6,033 nt of DNA from Desulfobacterales bacterium (GTDB taxonomy: Bacteria > Desulfobacterota > Desulfobacteria > Desulfobacterales > 4be13). The notes beneath the pieces were generated by a model. The model saw nothing but the letters and a program-made list of their open reading frames with translations, was not told where the DNA came from and ran no database searches. The translations under genes and the position numbers were made by a program. The stretch spans positions 1-6,033 of the forward strand of contig JAOZRQ010000436.1 in NCBI GenBank assembly GCA_029940115.1, given 5' to 3'. Every line of letters starts with the position of its first letter. The stretch's first letter is position 1. This document shows positions 1-6,033 of this stretch, piece after piece.

Positions 1-1
1 C

Positions 2-3000
2 GGGTCGGGGGGCGGGGTTGTCGTGGGAGAGGGCGGGATCCGGGCGGCTGTGCCGGCGGGGGCCGTGCCGAATGGGACGCTCATCAGGATTGCCCCCGTC
101 ACGGAGGCCCCCTCCGGGGAGGAGGCCCTGCCGGATGGGTTCCTCCACATCGGCGGGATTCGGTTGGAGATGGCGGACGCGGACGGCAACGAGGTCATGG
201 CGGCGGAGGAGCTGAAACTCTTGATCCCCCTGCCGGCCGACGACGACCTTCCCCCGGACGTCACGCTGTCGCCGGGCGACACGCTTGTGGTGCTGAGACA
301 GATCCGGATATTTGAAGGAGTGAATGAGAAAACGGCGTACTCCGTCAACAACATGGCCTGGATAAGCAGCGGCCGTGCGGAAACAGCGTCCCCGCCCTTC
401 AACGGCGCACGGACGTCCGGAACCTATGCGTTCACATACCCGACGCAAGAATATGACTTTGCCGAGGTGATCCCCTCGCCCCTGCTTCTCCCCTGCTTCA
501 TGGGCGTCGGTGGGGGCCTTTTCGGGGAGATTTTCGGCGGTCCGATGTTCGTGGTTCCGAGGAACGTGGAATTCACCGTGACGACCTACACGCCCTCGGG
601 TGATCCTGTGGAGGCACAGAATTTCGATGTCCCAAAAGCTGAGGACGGTTTCGTCCATCTCAACATTCCCGCGCCCTCGGAAAGAGGTCCCATGGAAGTC
701 CTTCAGACCCATCCGTTGAACAACGCGGCGGATGTTCCCATCAACGCGAAGATATCCGTCCGGTTCAGCAGGCAGGTGAGGGCATCCTCCATTCTCGGAA
801 ATCTTGGATTGCTGAGACGGGAGACCGACGACGTGTTATGCTGGGTCAAAGGAAAAACAGATCTGATCTGTTCGCGAGATCGGCTCTGTTCGGGAGAGGA
901 TCCGGGTGTGCCCGTGGGCTTCAGCCTCACACCGGACAGGCGGCTGATGCACAACACCCGCTACGAGATCAGCCTCGCCGGCGTCAGGGGATTCGCAGAT
1001 CAGTCCTTGGCGGAGTCTGACCACCGCATCACATTCACAACCTTCGCTCCGGCAGTCGTCGGCTCCACGGAGAGGGACGCCGTGAGACATCCCCATGACA
1101 TCAGCATCCTGAATGACACCAGGATCGCCGTCGCAAACGGCAGCCTCACGGATGACGACAGTGCCAAGCATGGCGTCGTGCTACTCGACGTTGGCGACCC
1201 GGAGAATCCGACAAAGCTTGCCGAACACACCCTCGGCGGGGACACCTTCGGCGTCCACGCGGTCGGCGACACGGGCGTCCCGGGTCTTGAGGGCCAGCCG
1301 GTCGTGCTGGCCGTGAGCGGCGGCATGAATCACATGAGTAGCCTCGAGGTGCTGAGAGTGACCGGCGAGGATCGGGACGGGCTTGGGCGGGCGGGCCAGC
1401 TTCTCATCACCACGGACCAGGCATCACTGAGGAACAGCCCGTGCCCCCTGTACAACATCGTCAACAGGATACCCTGCCTTGCGGGAATCCCGAGGGATGT
1501 CACGTTATATGCCGGTGACAACGCGTACATCGCAACCACCGGCATCGGGGTCCAGGCGGTGGGCGTCTCCGACGCCCTGAGCCGCACCAGGTCCGGGACA
1601 CATCCCAATCCCTGGTTGCCCGGCCGCTTTGACTGCGGGCATCCGTCGCCGGCCTCCCTCGCCGTGGAGCTCATGGGGGAGACGATCCTCTCGGCGGACA
1701 TCCGCAACCTGTGGCTGCTGTCGCCGGACCTGAACCCGGAGAGGGCCGTGTCCCTCGCCATCCCCGCGAGGGCCATGCACGGAATCCGGAATTTTGTCAC
1801 CGACCGTGACGGCGACGGGAAGATTGAGACCCCGAATGAGAGTGGTCAGGACGAACGGCCGGACATCGTGTTTGTCGCGGGACAGGACCGGACCTTTTAC
1901 ATTGTCGAAGTCGGTGACGACCCGCCTGCCGAGATTCCAAAGGTGGTCTCAAGGATCGGTTTTGACACATGGCTCAGGGATGTGCGGGTCAGCCCGCATG
2001 ATCGCCTGGCCTATGTGAGCGCGTTTGACGGCAACGTCCACATCGTTGACATCGCCGACCCGTTTGAGGGCACGGAGCCGATTGATGAGGACGGGGACGG
2101 GACGGACGACCGCATCCTCGGAAGGGTCTCCGGTCTCCCGGACTCCGGGGCGATTGGCTTGGGAAGGAATCATGGGTATGTGGGGGACACGGTGGGCGGC
2201 GGCGTGCATGCATTCCCGCTCGGCAGGACACGCTTCAGGATCACCGATCTGACCCTGGAGGGACTGGAGGACGATGGGGTTCCCGCCGTGGTCATTGCCG
2301 CGTTGGAGGATCTGGAGGTGAAGGATTACAGGAGCAGGGAGGAGTTTCTGGATGCCGTCAGGAAGGCCATCGGGGAGACCCTTGCCGGGGAGTGGGAGGG
2401 GCTGATCCTGAGGCACAGCGATGTTCGGGGGTGGATTGAGGCGGAGAGGCAGGACCCCGAGTTCCCGGATGTGCGGCTCAGATGGAATGACTATTATCCG
2501 CCGTTGGGGGACAAGACCATCGTCGTGAGGACGGGAGTGGGCGATGAGGCGGACTCTCCCGGGGGCAGGAGGGTGAGGGCCCGGATCATCTCTCCCGGAG
2601 AGGGCGCGGGTCTGAGGGTGGGAGATGAGGTCACAGACGAGGCCGAGGCGCTCACCGACGCGGACGGAAGGGCGGGCTTCACGCTTTCGGCCCAGGATCT
2701 GGCCCCGAGCGTCGATGGCAATCCCGCGACCGGAACCGACAGCATCGTCATAAAATTCACACTGCTCTCGGATGACGGCAACCCCCTGCTGACAACATAT
2801 GACACATGGAATGTGAGGAACAACTCGAACACGGTCTTCGGGGACGTGCTTTCCGGCGAGGCGGTCTTTGTCCACGACGGGGTTCTCACGGACAGTCATG
2901 CGGGAGTCACCCCCGACACGGTGACCGGGGATGGGGAGAGAATGTTCGACTTCGTCCAGGAGCTGCTGAACCAGGTCGTTCCGAGGAAGCGGAGCGTGGG

Positions 3001-4123
3001 CAATCATCAGCTCATCGACGAGGACGGACTCTTCTTTGATGAGGCGATGAACGCCGCGGCGGTCTTCAAGCGGGAGTTCAACCTGAACGTCAACACAAGT
3101 CTCGGGGACACAAGCGACACATTCGACAAGCTGATGCGGGACTACGGCAGGGAGGCCGAGGCGGAAACCTGGCTGAACCGGGTGATGGGAAGGGAGTTTT
3201 TTGTCGGGGAGACCCGGAGAGACTCGGACGACATGATAAACGGAACCACGGGGGACACTGGGCTGTACGAGCTTTACGACAACACGGTCAGGGTTTTCGT
3301 GGATGCAATGACAGAGGAGGCGGAAAGGTATGCGGGTCTGAGAGGCGCCGTGAGACCGACGGACAACTGGGTGGCGAGAACCGGGCAGGGGCCTGCCGGC
3401 AGCGCCAATCCTCACGGGCCCGGGATGAGCTACTGCTTCGGATGCACGGACTCGGTGGAGCACTTCAACGACACGGTGGCCAACTGTCAAGCCGAAACCA
3501 CCACCCAAATAACAAATCGTGAAGGCGATCCCAATCAGGTGAATTACAGGGGGAACATCAACAATCAGGACTGCAACAATGTCGGCACGGGAGATAGGGA
3601 TTGGGCGGGGCTCAGAAATCGCAATGAACAAAAACTTTGGCGGAACAGCGTTAGCGGGTCAGCTCCTTTCAATCCGAGCTACTGGGCGGGCATAGATTGC
3701 TCCAGCCTGGTACAGAGGGTGGTGGAAAGCGGAAGAAATGCGGTTCCGGGTCTGGTGATAAACATACCCTCCCTGCCCACCCTGGTATGGAGTGGGAATT
3801 TCTTCATAAACGACCATGCATCATACCGGCCGAATCCCGATTCCCTTCAAGAAAGAGTTGTGGTGCAGAAGAAGCTCCGCAAGGGTGATCTTGTGAGATA
3901 TCCTGGTCATATATCAATTGTTTACTCTGAGAGACCGAGCGTCAGTAACGACACATGTATTTATCAAGTCATACATGCGTACGGAGTTAACAGTTATAGA
4001 TATCCGGATATAGACGAAGCTGGCGTGAATGCCAATGAACAAGTATTTAGCAGGAAAGTTCTGGTGACTTTCCAAAACATTTCAACCCGAACCGGTTTTG
4101 GGAGAATCAAATTATGGGATTAA
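2..4123 (+). CDS. Giant multidomain secreted/surface protein (Big_5 Ig, LVIVD-like propeller, C-terminal NlpC/P60 peptidase), 5' partial
   Basis: The frame is open from base 2 to a TAA at 4121-4123. The first in-window start candidate is GTG at 23; residues below are numbered from it. Beta-strand-like sequence continues across that codon and no signal peptide follows, so the gene probably starts upstream. Visible segments are: 1-80, a ZU5/adhesin-like VPAGAVPNGT pattern; 154-178, a hydrophobic Gly-rich stretch; 222-342, Big_5 Ig (THPLNNAADVPINAKI ... TFTTF); 343-750, LVIVD-like propeller (VVLLDVGDPENP at 385, VHIVDIADP at 672) with Asp-rich loops at 594-602 and 688-696; 755-815, helical; 830-930, Ig-like; 974-1045, peptidoglycan-binding-like; 1138-1184, four Cys; 1220-1325, NlpC/P60. 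It probably acts outside the cytoplasm as a wall-targeting hydrolase on a long stalk. Function is inferred from domains only. It overlaps the next gene by 10 bases. Confidence 0.9.
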   Translation, partial: GSGGGVVVGEGGIRAAVPAGAVPNGTLIRIAPVTEAPSGEEALPDGFLHIGGIRLEMADADGNEVMAAEELKLLIPLPADDDLPPDVTLSPGDTLVVLRQIRIFEGVNEKTAYSVNNMAWISSGRAETASPPFNGARTSGTYAFTYPTQEYDFAEVIPSPLLLPCFMGVGGGLFGEIFGGPMFVVPRNVEFTVTTYTPSGDPVEAQNFDVPKAEDGFVHLNIPAPSERGPMEVLQTHPLNNAADVPINAKISVRFSRQVRASSILGNLGLLRRETDDVLCWVKGKTDLICSRDRLCSGEDPGVPVGFSLTPDRRLMHNTRYEISLAGVRGFADQSLAESDHRITFTTFAPAVVGSTERDAVRHPHDISILNDTRIAVANGSLTDDDSAKHGVVLLDVGDPENPTKLAEHTLGGDTFGVHAVGDTGVPGLEGQPVVLAVSGGMNHMSSLEVLRVTGEDRDGLGRAGQLLITTDQASLRNSPCPLYNIVNRIPCLAGIPRDVTLYAGDNAYIATTGIGVQAVGVSDALSRTRSGTHPNPWLPGRFDCGHPSPASLAVELMGETILSADIRNLWLLSPDLNPERAVSLAIPARAMHGIRNFVTDRDGDGKIETPNESGQDERPDIVFVAGQDRTFYIVEVGDDPPAEIPKVVSRIGFDTWLRDVRVSPHDRLAYVSAFDGNVHIVDIADPFEGTEPIDEDGDGTDDRILGRVSGLPDSGAIGLGRNHGYVGDTVGGGVHAFPLGRTRFRITDLTLEGLEDDGVPAVVIAALEDLEVKDYRSREEFLDAVRKAIGETLAGEWEGLILRHSDVRGWIEAERQDPEFPDVRLRWNDYYPPLGDKTIVVRTGVGDEADSPGGRRVRARIISPGEGAGLRVGDEVTDEAEALTDADGRAGFTLSAQDLAPSVDGNPATGTDSIVIKFTLLSDDGNPLLTTYDTWNVRNNSNTVFGDVLSGEAVFVHDGVLTDSHAGVTPDTVTGDGERMFDFVQELLNQVVPRKRSVGNHQLIDEDGLFFDEAMNAAAVFKREFNLNVNTSLGDTSDTFDKLMRDYGREAEAETWLNRVMGREFFVGETRRDSDDMINGTTGDTGLYELYDNTVRVFVDAMTEEAERYAGLRGAVRPTDNWVARTGQGPAGSANPHGPGMSYCFGCTDSVEHFNDTVANCQAETTTQITNREGDPNQVNYRGNINNQDCNNVGTGDRDWAGLRNRNEQKLWRNSVSGSAPFNPSYWAGIDCSSLVQRVVESGRNAVPGLVINIPSLPTLVWSGNFFINDHASYRPNPDSLQERVVVQKKLRKGDLVRYPGHISIVYSERPSVSNDTCIYQVIHAYGVNSYRYPDIDEAGVNANEQVFSRKVLVTFQNISTRTGFGRIKLWD
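1031..1750 (+). repeat. Copy 1 of a paralogous propeller segment (copy 2 at 5342-6033)
   Basis: This part of the giant gene encodes about 240 residues (337-576) that align along their whole length with the open frame at 5342-6033. Both contain TFTTF, HP.DIS, RIAVANG, LLDV.DP.NP, GDTFGVHA, GDTGVPGL, LAVSGGMN, YIAT.GIGVQ and LWLLSPDL in the same order. The most conserved block, 1238-1330 against 5540-5632, has 83 of 93 matching bases by hand count. Two variable loops differ in length: the stretch between the conserved Cys pair (Cys474/Cys485 here), and the segment before LWLLSPDL. Confidence 0.85.
2942..3157 (+). other. Peptidoglycan-binding-like (PF01471-type) segment within the giant protein
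   Basis: Residues 974-1045 show the pattern of PG_binding_1 domains: a helix with FVQELLNQV (977-985), a loop ending in DEDGLFFDEA (999-1008), then a helix AAAVFKREFNL (1011-1021). The family consensus is roughly LQ..L, D.DG.FG..T, AV..FQ...GL, and the order and spacing match that consensus. A role in anchoring the C-terminal NlpC/P60 domain to cell wall would be consistent with its position. The match is by eye and rests on a short motif, so it may be only superficial. Confidence 0.5.
3680..4020 (+). other. NlpC/P60 cysteine-peptidase domain at the C-terminus of the giant protein
   Basis: The segment carries the hallmarks of the NlpC/P60 family, which cleaves peptide bonds in peptidoglycan stems or related amides. 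The nucleophile block is DCSSLVQRVVES with Cys1226 (codon 3698-3700). A KGDLVRYPGHISIVY block follows, with His1296 (codon 3908-3910). A VIHAYG block supplies the third polar residue, His1318 (codon 3974-3976). The Cys-to-His spacing of 70 residues is somewhat long, because of an insert around 1245-1285. All three expected residues are present, so the domain looks catalytically intact. It is the last domain of the protein. CHAP and transglutaminase-like folds are the nearest alternatives, but the order Cys, His, His and the GDLV/GHISIV motif favour NlpC/P60. Confidence 0.85.
4100..4104 (+). promoter_or_regulatory. Ribosome binding site of the NHL-repeat gene, inside the upstream gene
   Basis: GGGAG lies 9 bases before the ATG at 4114 and within the final codons of the giant gene. 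It decides the start: the alternative ATG at 4138 has GAGGAG directly abutting it with no spacer. The arrangement suggests coupled translation of the two genes from one transcript. Confidence 0.6.
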
Positions 4124-5001
4124 AAAAGTGTGAGGAGATGGTAAAAATTGTTTTGTGCATGGCTGCTGTAGCGGTTTTTTTGCCTGTCTGTGAAGTTTCA
4201 GGAGGCTGGGCAATGCCTGCGGAAGCAGTTTCCGGCACCTGGGGTGCGGAAGCCGGAGAATTCTACTTTCAGAGAGGAGACTCGTGCGATGTGTTCCCGA
4301 ACGAGTTCGGAGTGGATGTTCAGAGGAATATTTTTGTCAATGACGGCTACAATAAGAGGATACAGATATTCACTCCGGCCGGTGTTTTGAAGAAGATAAT
4401 CAGGCCACCCACAGGAGGCATAACAAAAGGATGGCCATTTCATATTTACCTCCATCCGACCGGCAATTTTATCGCAAATTATGAAGGACCCCGGAAATTT
4501 TTTTATGATGCAGAAGGCACTTTTGTAAAAAAAGCCGATGTTCGCGGAAGAGCCTTCCCTTCAAAAGAAGGGTTTTATATCAAGGTCGGCTATACCAGAT
4601 ATGATCTTTATTCTCCTTCGGGTGAGTTTGTAAGGACATATTCGGAACGCCCTCCGGAGTTGGGAATAGTGAAAAAAAGAATGATAGGCATCCGCAAATA
4701 CAAGGTCACGGTGACATATCCGGACAAGGAGTGGGTGATAGTGGGAGGGGTGTATCTGGGATTCGCAAGAGATGCGGGCGGAAATCTCTATTCTGCCGGC
4801 GGAAGGGAGATCATTCGATATGACGACAAGGGAAACGAAGTGGCAAGACTGCTTGCGCCTGAGAACAAATTTGAGGAGGTTCCTCCGGATGTCACCGTCA
4901 TAGTCGAGTACGGCTCCCTGGTTCTGGCCCCGAATGGCGACGTTTACACATGGAAGCGGACGGAGGACAGGTATTCCATCATAAGATGGCGGTGGCGTTA
5001 G
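4114..5001 (+). CDS. Exported NHL-repeat (beta-propeller-like) protein
   Basis: The protein has 295 residues. A Sec-type signal is visible: KK near the N-terminus, a hydrophobic core at about 10-25 (VKIVLCMAAVAVFLPV), and likely cleavage around 32-40. There is a Cys at 26, but it is a poor lipobox. The mature part opens with an NHL-type repeat (FPNEFGVDVQRNIFVNDG then NKRIQIFTPAG, residues 61-90). More degenerate blades follow near 108-140, 153-176, 214-246 and 268-294 (for example GNLYSAGG ... IIRYDDKGNEV). No catalytic motif is seen. NHL propellers usually bind ligands or proteins. The ATG at 4114 overlaps the giant gene's stop and is favoured by the GGGAG site. The gene ends just before a terminator, so it closes a two-gene transcript. 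A role as periplasmic partner or immunity protein for the NlpC/P60 domain is a hypothesis from context only. GC is lower than in the giant gene's body (45% in the line 4381-4440). Confidence 0.85.
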   Translation: MGLKKCEEMVKIVLCMAAVAVFLPVCEVSGGWAMPAEAVSGTWGAEAGEFYFQRGDSCDVFPNEFGVDVQRNIFVNDGYNKRIQIFTPAGVLKKIIRPPTGGITKGWPFHIYLHPTGNFIANYEGPRKFFYDAEGTFVKKADVRGRAFPSKEGFYIKVGYTRYDLYSPSGEFVRTYSERPPELGIVKKRMIGIRKYKVTVTYPDKEWVIVGGVYLGFARDAGGNLYSAGGREIIRYDDKGNEVARLLAPENKFEEVPPDVTVIVEYGSLVLAPNGDVYTWKRTEDRYSIIRWRWR

Positions 5002-5030
5002 AATGCACTCCGATCTTCTGACAGCAGAAG

Positions 5031-5059
5031 GGCGGCTGACTTCTCTCAGCCGTCTTTTT
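5031..5059 (+). terminator. Rho-independent terminator after the NHL-repeat gene
   Basis: A 9-bp stem (5031-5039 with 5046-5054, one G-T wobble, core CGGCTGA/TCAGCCG) has a 6-base loop and is followed by TTTTT at 5055-5059. It lies 29 bases past the stop codon and closes the giant gene plus NHL gene transcript. Confidence 0.85.
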
Positions 5060-5095
5060 CCTTTGCCTGGGAAAATTATGGGATTGGGGTTGTAT
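5060..5095. other. Short unassigned spacer between terminator and MITE-like element
   Basis: This is 36 bases with no coding signal and no recognisable similarity to the sequence upstream of the paralogous segment in the giant gene. It is therefore not the missing left half of the truncated paralogue. No target-site duplication shared with the right flank of the element is seen. Confidence 0.5.
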
Positions 5096-5117
5096 TGGGT
5101 CGGGCCACACTAAGTGC

Positions 5118-5127
5118 TTAATATTAA
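5118..5127. repeat. 10-bp perfect palindrome TTAATATTAA in the MITE-like element
   Basis: This AT-only palindrome lies just inside the left terminal repeat. The right half has no equivalent, which makes the element's two arms unequal. It could be a protein-binding site or chance in AT-rich DNA. Confidence 0.3.
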
Positions 5128-5155
5128 ACGAATTGTTGTTTTGGCTGTAAATAGT

Positions 5156-5266
5156 GCCTATATCGCTCTTTTTGGGGCTAAAGAGAGCGATATGGAAAAA
5201 AAGAGAGAGCGTATGGAAACAGAATCCCATAACGCTCTTTTTGATGCTGAAAAGTGCGATATAGGC
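5156..5266. repeat. Internal direct and inverted repeats of the MITE-like element
   Basis: Two imperfect direct copies of a roughly 32-bp unit start at 5164 and 5233. Both begin CGCTCTTTTTG and end GCGATAT(A)GG. A third partial copy of the AGAGCG(A)TATGG part lies at 5204-5215. Each full copy is also a hairpin: 5160-5173 pairs with 5180-5193 (14 bp, one G-T wobble, loop GGGGCT), and 5233-5241 pairs with 5250-5258 (one mismatch). An alternative pairing joins AGAGCGTATGG (5205-5215) to CCATAACGCTCT (5227-5238). The unit could fold in more than one way as DNA or RNA. Confidence 0.65.
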
Positions 5267-5332
5267 CCTTAAAAGACCTATGATTGGATTGATTTTACTG
5301 ATTTTTCAACCGGTTAGCGTGGCCCGACCCAC

Positions 5333-6033
5333 TCGAACACTACATTCACGACCTTCGATCCGAAGGTGACCGGTTCGGCAGATGTGGGACACCCATACGA
5401 CATCAGCTTGCCGAACGATGACAGGATCGCCGTCGCGAACGGGGACATGGGGGATCCCGATGCGAATCGTCACGGCATCGTGCTGCTCGATGTCAGCGAT
5501 CCGAAGAATCCGGTGAGACTGGCGGAGCATCCGCTGACAGGGGACACCTTCGGCGTCCATGCGGCCGGGGACACGGGCGTCCCCGGTCTCGGAGGGCAGC
5601 CGGCCGTGCTGGCTGTGAGCGGCGGCATGAATTATGTGAGCAGCTTCGAGGTGCTGAAGGTGACCGGTGAGGATCAGGACGGACTTGAGCGGGCCGGTTC
5701 CGCCCTTCTTTCCATGGATCAGGCCTCCCTGCACAGCGGCAGATGCATCGCAAATGTGCCGTGCATGCCGGGAATTCCGACAGGCGTCACGCTTCACGGC
5801 GGCGACAGCGCATACATCGCCACAATGGGAATCGGTGTGCAGGGAGTCAGCGTGACAGATGACGCGGTGGCACGCCTCGAAGCGGACCGGCCCTCCAACA
5901 TCAGGGACATCTCCCTGCACGGCGGCTCCGGAACTCCCATGGCCGCGGAGACCATGGGAAATGTCATCCTCGCCGGGAACATCCGGAGGCTGTGGCTGCT
6001 GTCGCCGGACCTGACAAGGGAAAAAATCATTGA
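5333..6033 (+). pseudogene. 5'-truncated paralogue of the giant gene's propeller region, continuing past the right edge
   Basis: The frame is open from 5318 to the end of the window. The in-frame stop TAG at 5315-5317 lies in the MITE-like element's right terminal repeat. From 5342 the translation starts TFTTFDPKVTGSADVGHPYD and aligns with residues 337 to about 576 of the giant protein, down to LWLLSPDLTREKII. The similarity is high, including the Cys pair (codons 5744 and 5762). The upstream part (ZU5-like and most of the Big_5 domain) is missing. Candidate starts GTG 5366 and ATG 5447 lack properly spaced ribosome sites and fall inside the domain, so normal expression as an exported protein is unlikely. 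There is no frameshift or stop inside the visible 230 codons, so it is a recent fragment or a maintained silent cassette. Its 3' end is not seen. Confidence 0.75.

Larger units (their letters stand above)
5096..5331. mobile_element. MITE-like non-coding element with 18-bp terminal inverted repeats
   Basis: The left end TGGGTCGGGCCACACTAA (5096-5113) is the reverse complement of the right end TTAGCGTGGCCCGACCCA (5314-5331) with one mismatch in 18. The 236-bp interior is AT-richer than the flanking coding DNA and encodes no transposase. Ends and interior are arranged symmetrically: an 11-bp inverted repeat GCCTATATCGC (5156-5166) pairs with GCGATATAGGC (5256-5266), each lying about 43 bp inside its terminal repeat. 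It is best read as a miniature inverted-repeat element mobilised in trans. The transposase family is not recognisable from the ends. No target duplication is visible (TTGTAT on the left, CTCGAA on the right), which suggests a rearrangement after insertion. Confidence 0.75.

Noticed and set aside
23..25. GTG at 23 as the true start of the giant gene
   Set aside because: The frame is open to the left edge, the beta-strand-like sequence spans the codon, there is no signal peptide after it, and the G-rich upstream bases are not a specific ribosome site.
1949..3631. 560-codon open frame on the minus strand
   Set aside because: It lies wholly antisense to the domain-bearing giant gene. Its translation is rich in Pro, Arg, His and Val with no recognisable domain, as expected for an antisense shadow in GC-rich codons.
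4111..4130. Programmed frameshift joining the giant gene to the NHL gene at the A-rich overlap
   Set aside because: The A-run lies after the giant gene's TAA, so a ribosome in that frame stops before reaching it. The NHL gene has its own start, ribosome site and signal peptide.
5156..5266. CRISPR array
   Set aside because: There are only two full repeat units with unequal halves and hairpins, no uniform spacers and no cas genes. The terminal inverted repeats explain it as part of a mobile element.
5131..5320. Outward promoter in the MITE-like element driving the truncated paralogue
   Set aside because: TTG-like hexamers are present, but none has a good -10 box at 16-18 bases, and no usable start codon follows.
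5306..5920. 204-codon open frame on the minus strand
   Set aside because: It is antisense to the paralogous fragment, whose plus-strand reading clearly matches the giant protein, and it starts or ends inside the mobile element.

Overview
The window reads as an accessory region of a bacterium with a GC-rich genome. The organism cannot be named from this sequence. A Sec-type signal on the small protein and a cell-wall-hydrolase-type domain on the large one fit an envelope or secreted system. There are no housekeeping genes, RNA genes or CRISPR arrays.

Layout. (1) Positions 2-4123 (+) hold one very large open frame that is already open at the left edge, so its true start lies outside. It encodes a mosaic extracellular-type protein. 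In order it has a ZU5/adhesin-like beta region, a Big_5 (SbsA-type) Ig-like domain, an LVIVD-like beta-propeller region with two Asp-rich calcium-loop motifs, a second Ig-like segment, a peptidoglycan-binding-like segment, a Cys-bearing linker, and a C-terminal NlpC/P60 cysteine-peptidase domain with visible Cys/His/His residues. (2) Positions 4114-5001 (+), overlapping the first gene by 10 bases, encode a 295-residue exported protein with NHL-type propeller repeats. It is followed by a clear rho-independent terminator (5031-5059). (3) Positions 5096-5331 are an AT-richer, non-coding element with 18-bp terminal inverted repeats (17/18 matching) and nested internal repeats, a MITE-like element. 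(4) From about 5333 to the right edge an open frame resumes that is clearly paralogous to the propeller region of the first gene (about nt 1031-1750). It has no 5' part and no plausible start, and its homology begins directly at the end of the MITE-like element.

How it may work together. The architecture is a long GC-rich repeat body, then a compositionally different C-terminal enzymatic tip (the shift is near nt 3480), then a translationally coupled exported small gene, then a truncated paralogue of the body. This resembles polymorphic-toxin loci with a toxin tip, an adjacent immunity or accessory gene and orphan cassettes. NlpC/P60 tips with periplasmic partners have precedent among interbacterial amidase effectors. 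The toxin/immunity reading is an inference. A surface or cell-wall-remodelling protein with an unrelated NHL partner is the main alternative.
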